Assembly (NCBI GenBank): GCA_016946835.1
Contig: JACVTC010000041.1
Coordinates: 40,001 to 80,000 of the forward strand
Length of the DNA: 40,000 nucleotides
Reading direction: 5' to 3'
Source of the DNA: Neocallimastix lanati (nom. inval.)
Taxonomy: Eukaryota; Neocallimastigomycota; Neocallimastigomycetes; Neocallimastigales; Neocallimastigaceae
Every line of letters begins with the position of its first letter. The stretch's first letter is position 1. Shown here piece by piece: positions 10,645 to 22,610 of this stretch. Made by a program: the position numbers and the translations under genes. Under the pieces are notes generated by a model. That model did no database searches. It saw only the letters and a list, made by a program, of their open reading frames with translations, and was not told the origin of the DNA.

Positions 10645-11834
10645 GAAAAAAGGAAAATAGAAAAAGCAAAGTAGGATAAAAGAAAAGAAAAAGAAAACAA
10701 AAACTAGAAACATAAAAACAAAAAGCAAAAAGCAAAAAGCAAAATTAAATTAAATTTAATTATAAATTAATCAAAAAAAAAAAAAAAAAGAAAAAAATTA
10801 TATATTAAAAAATATTTATAGGGTTAAGTAATTAACATTAAAGTAAATATAATTTTACAGTACTATTTATTTTATATATATATATATATTTAGATACATT
10901 AATATATATTTTTCATAAACATACATAGATAAAAATAACATTTTAAATTTTTTTATAAGTATAAAATTAGTATAAAAATCTATTATATATCATATAAAAA
11001 ATACTGTATGGTTGTACAATTTAGGTAGTAATATTAATTTTATATCAATGCTTTTTTTTTTTTTTTTATTATTATTATTTAATTTATAAAATTCTATTAA
11101 TAAAAAGATAGGATTATCATGTTATTTAAGATTATAAACTTTTTTTTTTGTTAAACTTTTATTTAATAATTAACTATTTACTTTATATCTTATTAATTTT
11201 TTTTTTTTAAAAAAAAAAAAATTCTGTATTAATTTTTAAAATAATTTAATAAATAAATAAATAAATTAAATAAAGTTTTAAATCTTTTTCCATTTTAATT
11301 TAAAAACTTTATTTAGTATTAAAAATAATCTATGTACTAAATAATATTTATAGAAAAAAAATTTTTTTAATTAAAAAAAAAAGATTTTTTAATTAAAAAT
11401 TTAACATTTTAAGAAGTTTTATTTTTATTTATGATTTTTTTTTTTTATTGAATTGGATAAATTTTTGAATATAGATTTTGATCTATTAATTCAAGACACA
11501 CTTTAATGTAGTTATAATAATAATAATAATAATAATAATAGTAATAATAATAATAATTATAATAATAATAATAATAGTAGTATTAGTAATAGTAATAAAA
11601 AAGTAATACATATATTTATAGAAATTAATAATTACTATCAAAATTTTACAAAATTAGAACATAAAAAAAAAAAAAAAAATAAGAAATTTATACATTCCCA
11701 TATAGTAAAATATCAAATTAATTATATTTTAAAAAAACCACCAATTCATAATTATCGATAAATTATTTAATTAATAATATAATTAATTTTTTTAAAATTT
11801 ATAATTTTACATATCTATCACTTATTATAATAAA
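10645..11834. other. AT-rich spacer
   Basis: Nearly 1.2 kb without a gene. It holds a short CAAAAAG repeat near 10718-10742, long A and T runs, and a TAA-type array about 11514-11590. The 3' end of the DMT transcript and the upstream region of the SHQ1 copy must lie here. No structured RNA or exon is visible. Confidence 0.5.
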
Positions 11835-14800
11835 ATGATTACTCCATCGTTTCAAATAAACCAAGATGAAAACTTTGTGAATATAATTATAAAATGTCCA
11901 AATATTAAAGTAAATCTCATTTATTGAATGTTATTACTACTTATAATCATAACCTTATCTTAAATAAATAATATGCGTTTATATATAATTTATATTTAAA
12001 ATCTAAATATTGTTATAAAAGAATATTATTATATAAAAAAAGAAAAATGAAAAAAAAAAAAAAAAAATCAATTTATATCTTTTTAATTATTAATGTTTTA
12101 ATTAATTTTAATAAAATAATGTTTTTATACTTGTAATTTAATAAAATTTTTAATAAAGGCCAAAAATGTCGAATTCTTCGTTGATGGAACAGAATTTAAA
12201 TTTTATATTAAACCATATTATTTAAGGTAATAACAATTTGAAATTTAAAAAATGAAAATTAATAATAAAAATTTATAATATTAAATTGTATGTATAAATT
12301 GATATGATTAAATTTACCAGGAAGAATAATAGAAGATGGTAGAGAAAAGGCAACCTATAATATTAAAACTTCTGAGGTAACTGTTAGTATTCCTAAAGAA
12401 ACTCCAGGTGAATTTTTCGAAGATTTAGGTTTATTAACTAATTTAATGGCTAAATCAAAGAAAGAAGAAGAAAAAAATAATCCATTAATTGAAGTATTAT
12501 ATATAACGAAGGAACTTTAGAAAATCCAAAATTAAATGAAAATGGTAAATTATTCTATTATATAATAATAATAAAATAATAATAATTAATTAATTAATTG
12601 AAATTTATATATATATATATATATATTTTTTTTTTTTTAATTATATTTATAATTATTTCAAATATAAAAAGACGAAATTGACTGGTATATACCACAGGAA
12701 TTACCCAAAACTGAAGTAAGTAATAATATTAAATTAACATAAGATTTATGTATATATATAACTAAAAATCTGAATATTATATTATATTAATAATAATTAA
12801 ATATTTTTAGTATTTTAATATGTAATGATATACTAATTTTTTTTATAGCATAAATATAATTTTATTTAAGAATAATGACTTTTTAATCAATTCACATTAT
12901 GGTTTCGATAATAAATATTATAATCTTGGACGTCAATTACAAGAAATAGGTTCAGATGTTGTTAATAGAGAATTTTACAGATGCTTTAGATACATCCACA
13001 CCAGAAAGTAAAAGAGCTTAAAGTCTAATTCAGGAAAATGAAAAATTTGATGATGACTATTATATGTAATTTTATTTTATTTTATTTTATTTTTTTGTTT
13101 TGTTTTTATTTCAATATTTCAATGAATATAGCTATATATTATCTTCATAATTACTTAAACAAGAATAGAATTTCAATTGGTTAAAATATAATTATTAAAA
13201 TATAATATATATATATATATACATTTTAATATTAGGGATAATTTTATTAATAATGAAGAAATTAAATATTTTTTGAAATATAAACCACAAACATAGGTTG
13301 TATTTAAAAGGATTCAAAAAGAAAAGAAGGATGAAATTACGCAATTAGAAAATGAAGTATCAAAAATGAATATTGATATTGATGTTGATCCTGCAAATCC
13401 TTCTTCTTCATCAACTAACAATAACAATAATAATAATAATACTGTTGAATCAACATTAAATAATACTACTGAACCTAATAAAAATATTCCAACATCCAAT
13501 GTTTTAATAGAGTTAGAAAATACTTTAAATAATTTTTAAATTAATTATCAACAACTTGAAAAGAAAAAAGGACCCTTAATTATTGATTTATCTAAAGAAG
13601 AAAATTCAACACAAAATTAAGATGAAACCAAAGAAGATAAAGAAGGAGAACAAAAATCATCATCATCTAATTTAAGTGAAAATGATAATAATAATAATAA
13701 TAATAATGAAATGTTTAAATCAACATCAACTTTAAATTTGACTAATGCTTCAAATGATAGTTTATTCCATAGTGAAGATTCATTGGCCCAAAAAACTATA
13801 CGATCATTAATTATTGAATTAGATTCTGATAATACATATGAAAATACAAATGTTAGTATGGATACCCAAAAAATAGATGAATTTTCTAAGCCAGATCTTA
13901 CATTAAATGCCTCATTTTCTTCAGCAATCACTATCGAAACTAATAAAGTTCCAAGATTGGATGAAAATGTTGAATGGATTGAAAAAATTCCATTGGTGAG
14001 ATCTTTAGATAGTAATGTCCTAATTAATAAAGTTGTAAATGAATAAAAACCTTCTGAAAATCAAATGCAAATTGATGAAGAAAAAATTGATTCTTTCTTT
14101 AAATTTACTGAAGAAGAAAATCGAATGATGACTAATCTTCCAAATATAGAATGTAATTTCAATTATTATTTTTAAATTATTAATTTATCTATTATTCATT
14201 CGTTTATTTTTTAATAATATCTAATTATTTATTTTTAATTCATTTTATTATTATTTTTATATATAGTTAATACTGTTAATGAAAAAGCATTATATCTTGG
14301 TTTAGTTGATATTCTTTTTGCTTATAGTTATGACTACCGGTACCACTGAAGGTGATTCAACTGTAGAATTGCCGTGGACTATTGTTAATCTTAGTTCTTC
14401 TCTTTCCTGTTTTGATACATTTTCAACCTTATAAGAAACACTTATTGTCAGTATTCGTCGTTCTTTATGATATCCTCTTTATCGATTTTGATCTTTCTAT
14501 GAAATGTATTATGGATATTTATGTACTTTTTAAATTAGGAAAAATTGCTATCCTTAAAGCTCTTCTTCAGATGAAAAAATTATTTGAAAGTCAAGAAAAT
14601 TATTACATTTATAATCGTTGTTGGATTGATGATTATTGTATTTGGACGATGCAGGTAAAATATTATATAAAATGAATGATAATACAATGATAATACAATG
14701 ATAATACAATATATATAACTCTATAAAATATAATTAATATATTTATATATTTATTAAACATTATCAATTCAATGATGAAATTTTAAAGTTTAACTTTAAT

Positions 14801-15014
14801 AAAATATTAATAATAATAATGTATATTTTAACACTAATGAAATTTTTATTCACATATAAATATAATTTAAATATAAATTAAATATAATTAAAATTATAGT
14901 AAAAAGAGATTAAAATCTTTGGCTTCAGAATTACATACATTCAAGGTACCAAAACAAGAAATTGGATTTGATTTAGAAGAATGTGAAATGATTGCTAAAG
15001 AAATTGATGCATGA
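11835..15014 (+). pseudogene. SHQ1: SHQ1-like H/ACA snoRNP assembly factor, broken multi-exon copy
   Basis: Exon 1 (11835-11909) and exon 2 (12159-12226) encode the N-terminal CS domain (MITPSFQINQDENFV, then KNVEFFVDGTEFKFYIKPYY); exon 3 continues with LPGRIIEDGREK and SIPKETPGEFFEDL. The C-terminal SHQ1 domain follows from about 13970 to 14654 (YLGLVDILFAYSYDY, RRSL, YPLY, FDLSMK, LGKIAILKALL, IDDYCIW), ending with LGFDLEE-type helix and stop 15012-15014. Family role: Shq1 chaperones dyskerin/Cbf5 before H/ACA RNP assembly. Lesions: intron-2 acceptor reads TG where AG is expected (12305-12306); frameshifts near 12500, 12975, 14340 and 14492; in-frame stops at 13019, 13294, 13537, 13618, 14044, 14432 and 14468. 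Asn/Ser-rich linker in the middle. Retained introns mean it is not retroposed. SHQ1 is essential in yeast, so a working copy should exist elsewhere. Confidence 0.88.
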
Positions 15015-15222
15015 ATAATAAAAATAATATAATTATAACAATAAATTAACATGAAAAAAAAATTAAGCAATAAAACAATATAATTTTATAATGAATTTAG
15101 AATTAGAACTCTAACTTAGTATTATATATTTAAATATTAACCTTTATTTATAAAATATTATTTATTATTTAAAACATTTAATAAATTATTTTTATGTATT
15201 TATGTTTTTACAGATGAAATAT

Positions 15223-15257
<35 letters not shown>

Positions 15258-15597
15258 TTATATTTATTTTATTATATAATTTGTAATGTAATTAGTGTTT
15301 GAATGTGAATAAAAATATTTTATTATTTATTATTTTATCGATAATTAAATATATTATATAAATTTAGGTTGATAATTAATAAATTATTATTAAAACTTTA
15401 TTATATCAAATGCAAATATATTGTATTTACAAAAAAAAACAAAAAAAAAAAAAAAAGTATAATAAAAAACATAAATATATAAAAAATACTAATTATTCAG
15501 TTGAAAAAACTATATATATATATATATATATTTAAAGGATTTAAATTTTTGGTATTTTCATATAATTATAATTATAATTATAATTAATTTAAAACAG
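15015..15597. other. AT-rich spacer between converging genes
   Basis: About 580 bases lie between the 3' ends of the SHQ1 copy (plus) and the following minus-strand gene. A TTTA array occupies about 15217-15259. No gene or structured RNA is seen. Confidence 0.5.
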
Positions 15598-16659
15598 TTA
15601 ATCATAGTAAGAGTTAGGATGTTTACAATTAGGACATATACTACATCCATTTTCACAAGGATAAGCATTATTGCAACCTTTACAGTAATATTCACACTGC
15701 ATATATCTTTCAAATTCTGGATAAAAAAAAGGAATATCTGGTCTATTGTGGAACATCTCAGGATTTAATACTTCTCCACTATTTTCATATTCATTATTTT
15801 TATATTCATCATTTATTATTTTATCATTAGATTTATCATCTTCATCTGTTTCTTCTTCTACATCAAAAATAGGACTTTTTGGTCTTTGATTATTTATTTC
15901 TAAATTTATTTTATCATAATAATTATTCCACTTCTTTTTATTTTCTTTTGAACTATCTTGATATATTCTTCTTACTTTTGCTTTAATATAGTATAAATCG
16001 GCAGAACGCTTAGATTCATAATAATCTGCTTTTATTTGAGAAGGACTTAAAAATTGATTCAAAAGTATTGGTATTCCAAAACCAAGACCAACTTCAGATT
16101 GTAATTGATTTAACACATTTTTAATAGGTTTACGTTTTTTCTGAGCAGAATGTCCATTAAAACATATTCCAGGTTTATAAAGCATTTTATCATTAGCATT
16201 CATTTTTATCATAACATCTCTTACAAAATCATGGCAATTATGATTTACAGGATCATATTCAGATTTCCATTTATTTTTATTGGGATCATAATTACCCTTC
16301 CATTGATTATCATCTTCTATTTTTTTATAAAGATCTTCTTTGGATATCGTTGATGACCCTGTTAAATTATCAAGTTCTTGCCAATCGAATTCCTTTATCT
16401 TTCCAACACCTTTTCTGATATGATAGCCTTTCCTATCAAATTCTAATAGATCAGCATTTTTAAACTCTTTATCATGATCATCAGAAATAATAATACAAGC
16501 ATGTGTATAACCATATTCTTGTATAAACTTTGATCCTGTGTTTATCATATCAATAGCTTCATCCACGTCATCATCATCTTTTAAAAAATAAGCTAAAAAA
16601 ACAGGTATATCTTCTTTTTTGAGTATAAGTTGTCGACACCCTACTGTAAATAATACCAT
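15598..16659 (-). CDS. Putative permuted papain-fold (LRAT/PPPDE-like) protein with Cys-rich tail
   Basis: 353 residues, single exon, ATG at 16659 after an A/T-rich leader. No family is certain. Seen directly: an N-terminal region with YTHACIIISDD (His53), and EYDPVNHNCHDFVRDVM (Asn141-Cys142) about 90 residues later. A His followed by an N-C-x-x-F helix is the arrangement of permuted NlpC/P60-type folds (LRAT, PPPDE peptidases), where Cys and His form the catalytic pair. I infer a cysteine hydrolase, acyltransferase or deubiquitinase-like role; none is proven. A glycine/leucine stretch around residues 185-205, an acidic Glu/Asp/Asn segment (about 265-295), then a tail with seven Cys in 24 residues (CEYYCKGC...CPNC) likely binding metal. 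No signal peptide is evident. A perfect hairpin lies about 70 bp upstream. Confidence 0.7.
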   Translation of the reverse strand: MVLFTVGCRQLILKKEDIPVFLAYFLKDDDDVDEAIDMINTGSKFIQEYGYTHACIIISDDHDKEFKNADLLEFDRKGYHIRKGVGKIKEFDWQELDNLTGSSTISKEDLYKKIEDDNQWKGNYDPNKNKWKSEYDPVNHNCHDFVRDVMIKMNANDKMLYKPGICFNGHSAQKKRKPIKNVLNQLQSEVGLGFGIPILLNQFLSPSQIKADYYESKRSADLYYIKAKVRRIYQDSSKENKKKWNNYYDKINLEINNQRPKSPIFDVEEETDEDDKSNDKIINDEYKNNEYENSGEVLNPEMFHNRPDIPFFYPEFERYMQCEYYCKGCNNAYPCENGCSICPNCKHPNSYYD

Positions 16660-17196
16660 TTTTTTTATTTATTTATTTTTGTAAAAAAAAGAAAGGATGA
16701 AGAATAAGAAATTTTAAATATAAACATTATTTCAACTTTAACTATTTAAAGTTGAAATAAAAAAGTAATATATATACTTTTTTAAAAAAAAATAAAGTCA
16801 AAATAAAAGAAATATTTTTTAAAATAGTAGTAGTTCTTTTTAATAATTTTATATTACTTATTCTTATTTAAATTAAATGTGATGATTTTTTTCATTATAT
16901 CCATTAATTTAGATAGGAGTATGAAAGTTTTATTTTTTACATTTTATTTATATATTTAATATTTTTATTTATTTATTTATTTATTTATAAATATAATTAA
17001 AAAGAGAATATTATTATAATCAAAAATTTAAAAAATACTAAATTTATGTTGTATATTTTTTAAAAGTTCATTTAAATTGAAAAATTATTATTTATTTATT
17101 ATATTTAAACTAAATCAAAATTACTTAAAAATATAGATTGTTTATTAATATTATTCTCAATAAAAACAATTAGTATTTATTATTATATGAAATAAT
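16660..17196. other. AT-rich spacer, upstream of the minus-strand gene and left flank of element C
   Basis: Apart from the hairpin at 16727-16760 this holds AT-rich sequence and TTTA repeats. No LTR ends (TGTTAAG or CTTAACA) are found here, so element C has no 5' LTR at its left border. Confidence 0.5.
16727..16760. other. Perfect 15-bp inverted repeat (hairpin) with 4-nt loop
   Basis: TTATTTCAACTTTAA (16727-16741) and its exact reverse complement (16746-16760) are separated by CTAT. It lies 68 bp upstream of the ATG of the minus-strand papain-like gene. It could be a palindromic protein-binding site, a stem in the 5' leader RNA, or a chance palindrome in AT-rich DNA, though the internal CAA/TTG makes it better than a simple AT run. 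Confidence 0.6.
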
Positions 17197-20100
17197 AATA
17201 TGACTATAGCAACGAAACTACACAAGAGCTTTCGGTTAATAGAGTTAGAAATGGTAAATTACCATATAAATTTAAAAATGACTCTGATAAAGATAAAGAA
17301 AAAGAAAAATATTGTCACATTTGCCATAAACACGGACACACTACCGATGAATGTTTTTTAAATCTTAGAAGAAAAGATAGAAGAAATAATAAAAATCCTT
17401 CAAATGAAAACATCAGACACCAAGAAAGAAGCAACACAACAAGAAACAATTCAAAAAGCAAAAATTATCGTTCCAATAATATAGAAGGAATTAAAAATAC
17501 TACTGATTTAGAAGATTCTGATGAACCTAGCGAAGATGAAATTTTCACTGGATTTTCAGGAAATATTAATGTTAATGCTGTTCCCAACGATACTCCTACA
17601 TTTAATCAAAAGAAAGAACCAATAAGATGGATTATTGACAGCGGTACCTCATTAAATTTAACAAAAGAAGAAAAAGACTTAGATGATACCAAAACTGTCA
17701 ACAACAAATTTATCACCTATCCTGACGGAAAATCTGACAAAATTGTAAAAGTAGGAACATATAATGGTGCTATTAAAAATTTTGATTTCAAACTCTCAAA
17801 AGTCCACTATGCACCAAACATCAAAAATAACTTAATTTCAACACATTATCTTGTCAGAAATAATTTTACCATTATTATCGATTTCGATGAATATTTAAAT
17901 AAGGATAGACTTCAATTATTCAAAAACAATAAACCAGTTGCGAAAAATTATGCCGACAAAGAAAATCTCTTCTCATTATACACTACTCCCTTTAAAATGT
18001 ATAAATCTTTAAATATTGATATTAGCAATTTCGATTACGATCTTTGGCATGCACGATTAGGTCACTTCAACAATAATAAAGATATTGAAAAATTTGTTTT
18101 AAACCACACGTGTATTCACAACAAAAAGGACTGCACTCAATGTAAAATCAGCAAAATGAGAAGAAAACCATTTTATGCAATTGAAAACAGTACCACACAA
18201 CCACTACAACTTGTACACTCCGATGTAGTTGGTAAATTAAAAACATCCTATAACGATTTCAATTACTACGTAACTTTTATGGATGACTATAGTAGAAAAT
18301 GCTGGATTTACCTTTTAAAAAATAAATCTGATGTTTATAACGCTTTTATTAAATTTCACAAATTAATGAATAATACTACTGAATTTAAAATTAAAACTTT
18401 AAAAACCGACAATGGAACCGAATACACAAATGAAAATTTCAACAAGTACCTTTCCGAAAATGGTATAAAATTAATTCATTCAACTCCTGGCTACCCACAA
18501 CAAAATGGTCGTTCAGAAAGAATTAATCAAACTCTTAATAATTGTGCAACCATGCTACTTAATTCTGCCAAATTACCTCTTAATTTTTGGGATTCTGCTA
18601 TTCTATGCGCATGTCGTTTATATAACCTTAATCCTCATCAAGGTAATAATTCAAAAATCCCTGAAGAAGTTTTCTTCAACAAACCTATTGATATTTCACA
18701 CTTACGTGTTTTTGGTTACAGAGTATATTTCTATAATAATCATAAAAAGAATAAATTTGAAAATAATTCCAAACCTGGAATTTTTCTTGGTTATGCTTCG
18801 GACTCTACTGGTTATCGTATTTTATATTTATCTTCTAACTGTATTGTATCAGCTAGAGACGTTTATTTCTTGGAAAATATTCCTGGAACTATTAATACTA
18901 CCTTTCTCTCAGAAGAATATATTAATTCTATTTTTCCTTCGAATTATTCAATTGAGGGGGAAAAAGGCAGTTATGATCAATTAAATAATTCAAATAATTC
19001 AAATAATAACAACCGAGAAATTATTAATGGCAATAATAAAATTATATTAAACAATAACAACAATAACATTAATAACAATATTAATAATAATATGAATTTG
19101 AATAAAAAACATGAAAACTTAAACACAAATCAAAACTCTGATAAATTAATTGATAAAAGTTCAAACAACAATTTAAATAATTCTAATAGTAATGATATGG
19201 CTATAAATATTCAAGATAATAACAAAAATAATTTAGAAAATAATGAAATGGAAAATACCGATACTCATAAAAATAATAACAAAAGAAAATTCATTGATAT
19301 AAATGAAAAAGAAAATACAAATGATAATGAACAATTAACAATAAAGAAAAACAAAGTATTACTAATTAAAACAGTTAATCCCAAGAGTTATGATGAAGCA
19401 ATAAATTCTAACGATTCAAATAAATGGAAAGATGCAATTAAAAAAGAAATCAATAATATGTATGAACAAAAAGTAATGAGAATAGTTAATAATATTCCTA
19501 AAGATACTACTTTAATTGATACTAGATGGGTATTTACTACTAAAGATAATGGTGTTAAAAGAGCAAGATTAGTTGCTCGTGGATTCAAACAGAGAAAAAG
19601 TGTTAACTATACACCAACATATTCACCAACAATTGAAGCAGATAGTTTAAGAATTGCAATTGCCATCGCATCACAATACAAATGGAACTTAAGACAAATG
19701 GATATAAAGGCAGCTTATTTAAATGCCAAATTAGAAGAAAAAATATACGTGGACATACCAGAAGGAGATAAAAATTATAATTCTGGAAAATATTGGATAT
19801 TAAATAAGGCTCTATATGGTTTGAAATAAGCCGGAAGACAATGGTATAAAGAAATATCAAGTTATTTAAAAAATATTGGCTTAAAACAATTGAATATTGA
19901 TCAATGTTTATTTACAAAATATCACAATGGAAATTTATGTGCTATATTATGTCTTTATGTTGATGATATCTTACTTACTGGAGAAGATAAAGAAATTAAA
20001 TATATAAGCAATAAACTAAAAGAAAAATATAAAAAATTTCAAAAGACACGGAAGCTAACAAAATTATAGGAATAAATATTTTTAAAACTGAAGAAGGATA

Positions 20101-20881
20101 TAAAATTAATCAACAAGACTACATTGAAAAATTAATTAAGAATTACAAAATGAATACGACAAAACCAATTAACAACCCATGTAGAAAAATTACTTTAGAA
20201 GAAAGAGAAAATTCAACACCAGTAAACGTAACAGATTATAAATCTATTATTGGTGCTTTATTATTTGTTTCAACAAAAACAAGACCAGACATCTCATTTG
20301 CAGTTAATCAAGCTGCAAGACACGCCGAAAACCCAACAAAAGTTGATCTAAAATCAGCATTGATGATCTTAAGATATTTAAAATCTACTAAAGAAAAATC
20401 TATTTATTACTATGGAAGTAAAAATTTAATTGCCTACTCAGACGCTGATTTCGCAGGCGATGAAGAAACAAGAAAATCTACCAGTGGATACATTTTCTTA
20501 TTTGGAAAAAGTCCAATTTCATGGAAATCTGAAACTCAGAAGAGCATCACATTATCAACCACTGAAGCAGAATATGTTGCATTAACTGAATGTGCAAAAC
20601 AATGAATGAAATTAAAGAAATTACTAAAAGAAATATTCAATAAAGAAATTAATTTAAAAATTAAAGTTGATAATAAATCTTGTAAAAATATCGCTGAAAA
20701 TGAAAATACAAAAGGTAGATGTAAACACATGGACATTGATTACAAATACATTCAAGAAAAAATAAACAGAAAAGAAATGAATTTAGAACATATATCCTCC
20801 GATACTATGTTAGCTGATCCTTTAACTAAAGTGATATCTGGACCAAAAATGAAATGTTTTACTGATTTTATTTTCAATTAA
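17197..20881 (+). pseudogene. Gag-pol of element C: nearly full pol with two nonsense codons and one frameshift
   Basis: The frame is open from about 17197, without a Met until 17997, through zinc knuckle CHICHKHGHTTDEC (17313-17354), protease WIIDSGT (17628-17648), the gag-pre-integrase WHARLGH and CTQCKISK, and the integrase core with VHSDVVG, TDNGTEY and NGRSERIN supplying D, D and E. An Asn-rich linker (about 18980-19260) precedes RVT_2 (DTRWVFTTKD, MDIKAAYLNA, catalytic YVDD at 19956-19967). RNase H follows (SDADFAGDEETRKSTSGY, STTEAEYVALTECAKQ). Lesions: TAA at 19827 where D has Gln (LKQAG), loss of about one A near 20035 that shifts the frame, and TGA at 20603 where D has a codon for Gly before LW. 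Stop at 20879-20881. Role in the family: polyprotein for reverse transcription and integration. Confidence 0.92.
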
Positions 20882-20916
20882 AAAAAAAAAAAAAAAATTT
20901 ATTATTAAAAATTTAC

Positions 20917-20959
<43 letters not shown>

Positions 20960-20977
20960 TATTATAAAAAAATTTAA

Positions 20978-21013
<36 letters not shown>

Positions 21014-21056
21014 TATTAAAACTTTATTTTTTATATTATTACCAAATGCATAATGT
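20882..21056 (+). repeat. Tandem A-run / TTTTTATTA repeat between pol and the LTR of C
   Basis: Three long A runs (about 20880, 20921 and 20981 onward) alternate with similar TTTATTAT-AAAAATTTA units, giving an imperfect tandem repeat with a period of about 55-60 bp between pol stop and polypurine tract. It may be slippage expansion within the 3' untranslated region of the element. Confidence 0.6.
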
Positions 21057-21064
21057 AGGGGGAA
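21057..21064 (+). other. Polypurine tract of element C
   Basis: AGGGGGAA abuts the LTR start TGTTAAG. The identical tract precedes the LTR of D. In LTR retroelements this purine run resists RNase H and primes plus-strand DNA synthesis. Confidence 0.85.
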
Positions 21065-21318
21065 TGTTAAGTATTAGCTACATTATAATTATACATTATA
21101 CATTGTAATATTAATACGCCACAATAAGCCACATTATGAATACATTAGTTATTAGATAGTTATTAAATAGTTATTATAAATCTTATTTATTATATTTTGT
21201 TAAACTGTAATATTCTTTATTATGTAATATTCATATAATTAAATATAAATAAATAAAAGCCATATTAACTATAAATAATCATAATTGAAATTGCGAGATT
21301 TCAGTTACATTCTTAACA
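21065..21318 (+). repeat. 3' LTR of element C (254 bp)
   Basis: It starts TGTTAAG (21065-21071), directly after the polypurine tract, and ends CTTAACA (21312-21318), its perfect inverted complement. It contains AATACGCCACAATAAGCC, also seen in the LTR of relic B, but is otherwise unlike the LTR of D, so two LTR subfamilies are present. Confidence 0.9.
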
Positions 21319-21907
21319 ATAAATATTATAAATAAAAATACGTATAAATTATTTATTAAATTAAATATTATATTAATTAAAATTATAAATATGTGTGACA
21401 GATAATTTTATTATTATTATTTTGGAGGATTTTAATTAATAATAATAAAGTTCAAAATAAAAGGAAAATTTTCCGTAATTACAATAAGAATAACTATCAT
21501 ACAGGAAATACCAATGAAGAAGAAAATAATTTATACTCAACAAGTGATTCAGAAAATGAAGATGAATCACATATTTATTTCACCGGAAGTGTTACTGTTT
21601 CAAAATCCAATAATAATAACTCAAATAAAATGACACACTGGATTATAGATAGCGGAACTGGAATCAGTTTAACGAATGACATTAAAAATCTACATCATAC
21701 ATCCAGAGTCAATAATAAAATTATTATTTATCCAAATGGCAAAATTGATGAAATTAAACAAATTGGAAATTACATAGGAAAATTCAATAACAATGATTTT
21801 ACATTATCAAATGTATATTATACATCTAATATACAAAACAATTTAATCTCTACACATTCAATTTTAGATAATGGATGTAAAATAATTATGGAACAAATTG
21901 ATGGTAC

Positions 21908-22610
21908 TGTAAAGATGTGATTATCCCAATCACATTTTAAATTAAAAATTTTTCTTGTGTAATTCAAAAATGTAAATTAATCTTTGATTTATAAAATAAT
22001 AAACAAAGTAAATAAATCATATGAACTAAATTTTTGAATTATATTCTTTAAGCCACAAGATAAATTTTTAATGTAATAATTTTTATAAAATTTAATTCTG
22101 AGAAAATTATTGTTGTAAAATAATTTAAATGAATTAATTAAAGTTTAAAACAAAATAAATTAATAATTTATTTTGTGAAAATTAAGTTTCAAAATTTAAT
22201 CATGACTCCTTTAACATTGTTTTTAAATCGAAAATAAATAAAGACTTTACTTATAATATTAAAATAATAAATAGATAATAAATGTACTTAATTTTAATTA
22301 TTTAGTATTTAGTTTAATTAATAATTATATTTTTCTAAATTTAGCTATAGTTTATAAATTTATTATTTAATAAAATTCATTAGGATAGTTTTAAATTAAA
22401 ATATATGTAATTTAAATAAAATAATATATTATCAATGTATTTAGGAAAAGTATAAATAGAAGATACTTTTCACATTTTTTCTCGATGTAATTGTTATTTT
22501 AACAAATAAATATTAAATATTAATAAAATATATTTTAATAAAAAATTTTTTAATAAAATAAAATTTATTGTATTTTGTTATTGTAATCTATTTTTGTGTT
22601 TTCTTTTGCA
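21908..22610. mobile_element. 703-bp solo LTR-like insertion inside element D, with 5-bp target duplication
   Basis: The insert begins TGTAAAGATG (21908) and ends TTCTTTTGCA (22610), the TG...CA ends of an LTR. GGTAC occurs on both sides (21903-21907 and 22611-22615), and joining the flanks at one copy gives an uninterrupted protease-to-integrase linker (IDGTDRLQIYK), as expected for a 5-bp target duplication. It contains no protein-coding frame but does contain a TATA-box-like TATAAATAGA at 22451. Its sequence is unlike the C and D LTRs, so it derives from another LTR element family. A near-palindrome ATGTGATT...AATCACAT lies at its left end. Confidence 0.82.
22451..22458 (+). promoter_or_regulatory. 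TATA-box-like site inside the solo LTR
   Basis: TATAAATA lies about 160 bp before the right end of the solo LTR, in the usual U3 promoter layout. It supports a plus-strand orientation for the LTR. Confidence 0.45.

Larger units (their letters stand above)
17197..21318 (+). mobile_element. Ty1/copia element C, 5'-truncated, with 3' LTR
   Basis: Partial gag, protease, integrase, reverse transcriptase and RNase H are in copia order, followed by an A-rich tract, a polypurine tract and a 3' LTR ending at 21318. The left end begins inside gag, shortly before the zinc knuckle, with no 5' LTR. Integrase before reverse transcriptase distinguishes copia from gypsy elements. Only a few lesions interrupt it, so it is the youngest-looking element here. 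Without a 5' LTR and full gag it could not transpose on its own. Confidence 0.9.

Noticed and set aside
14382-14675. Separate small gene at the end of the SHQ1 copy
   Set aside because: This frame is the frame-shifted continuation of the SHQ1 C-terminal domain (FDLSMK, LGKIAILKALL); it is open only because a small deletion near 14492 changed frame.
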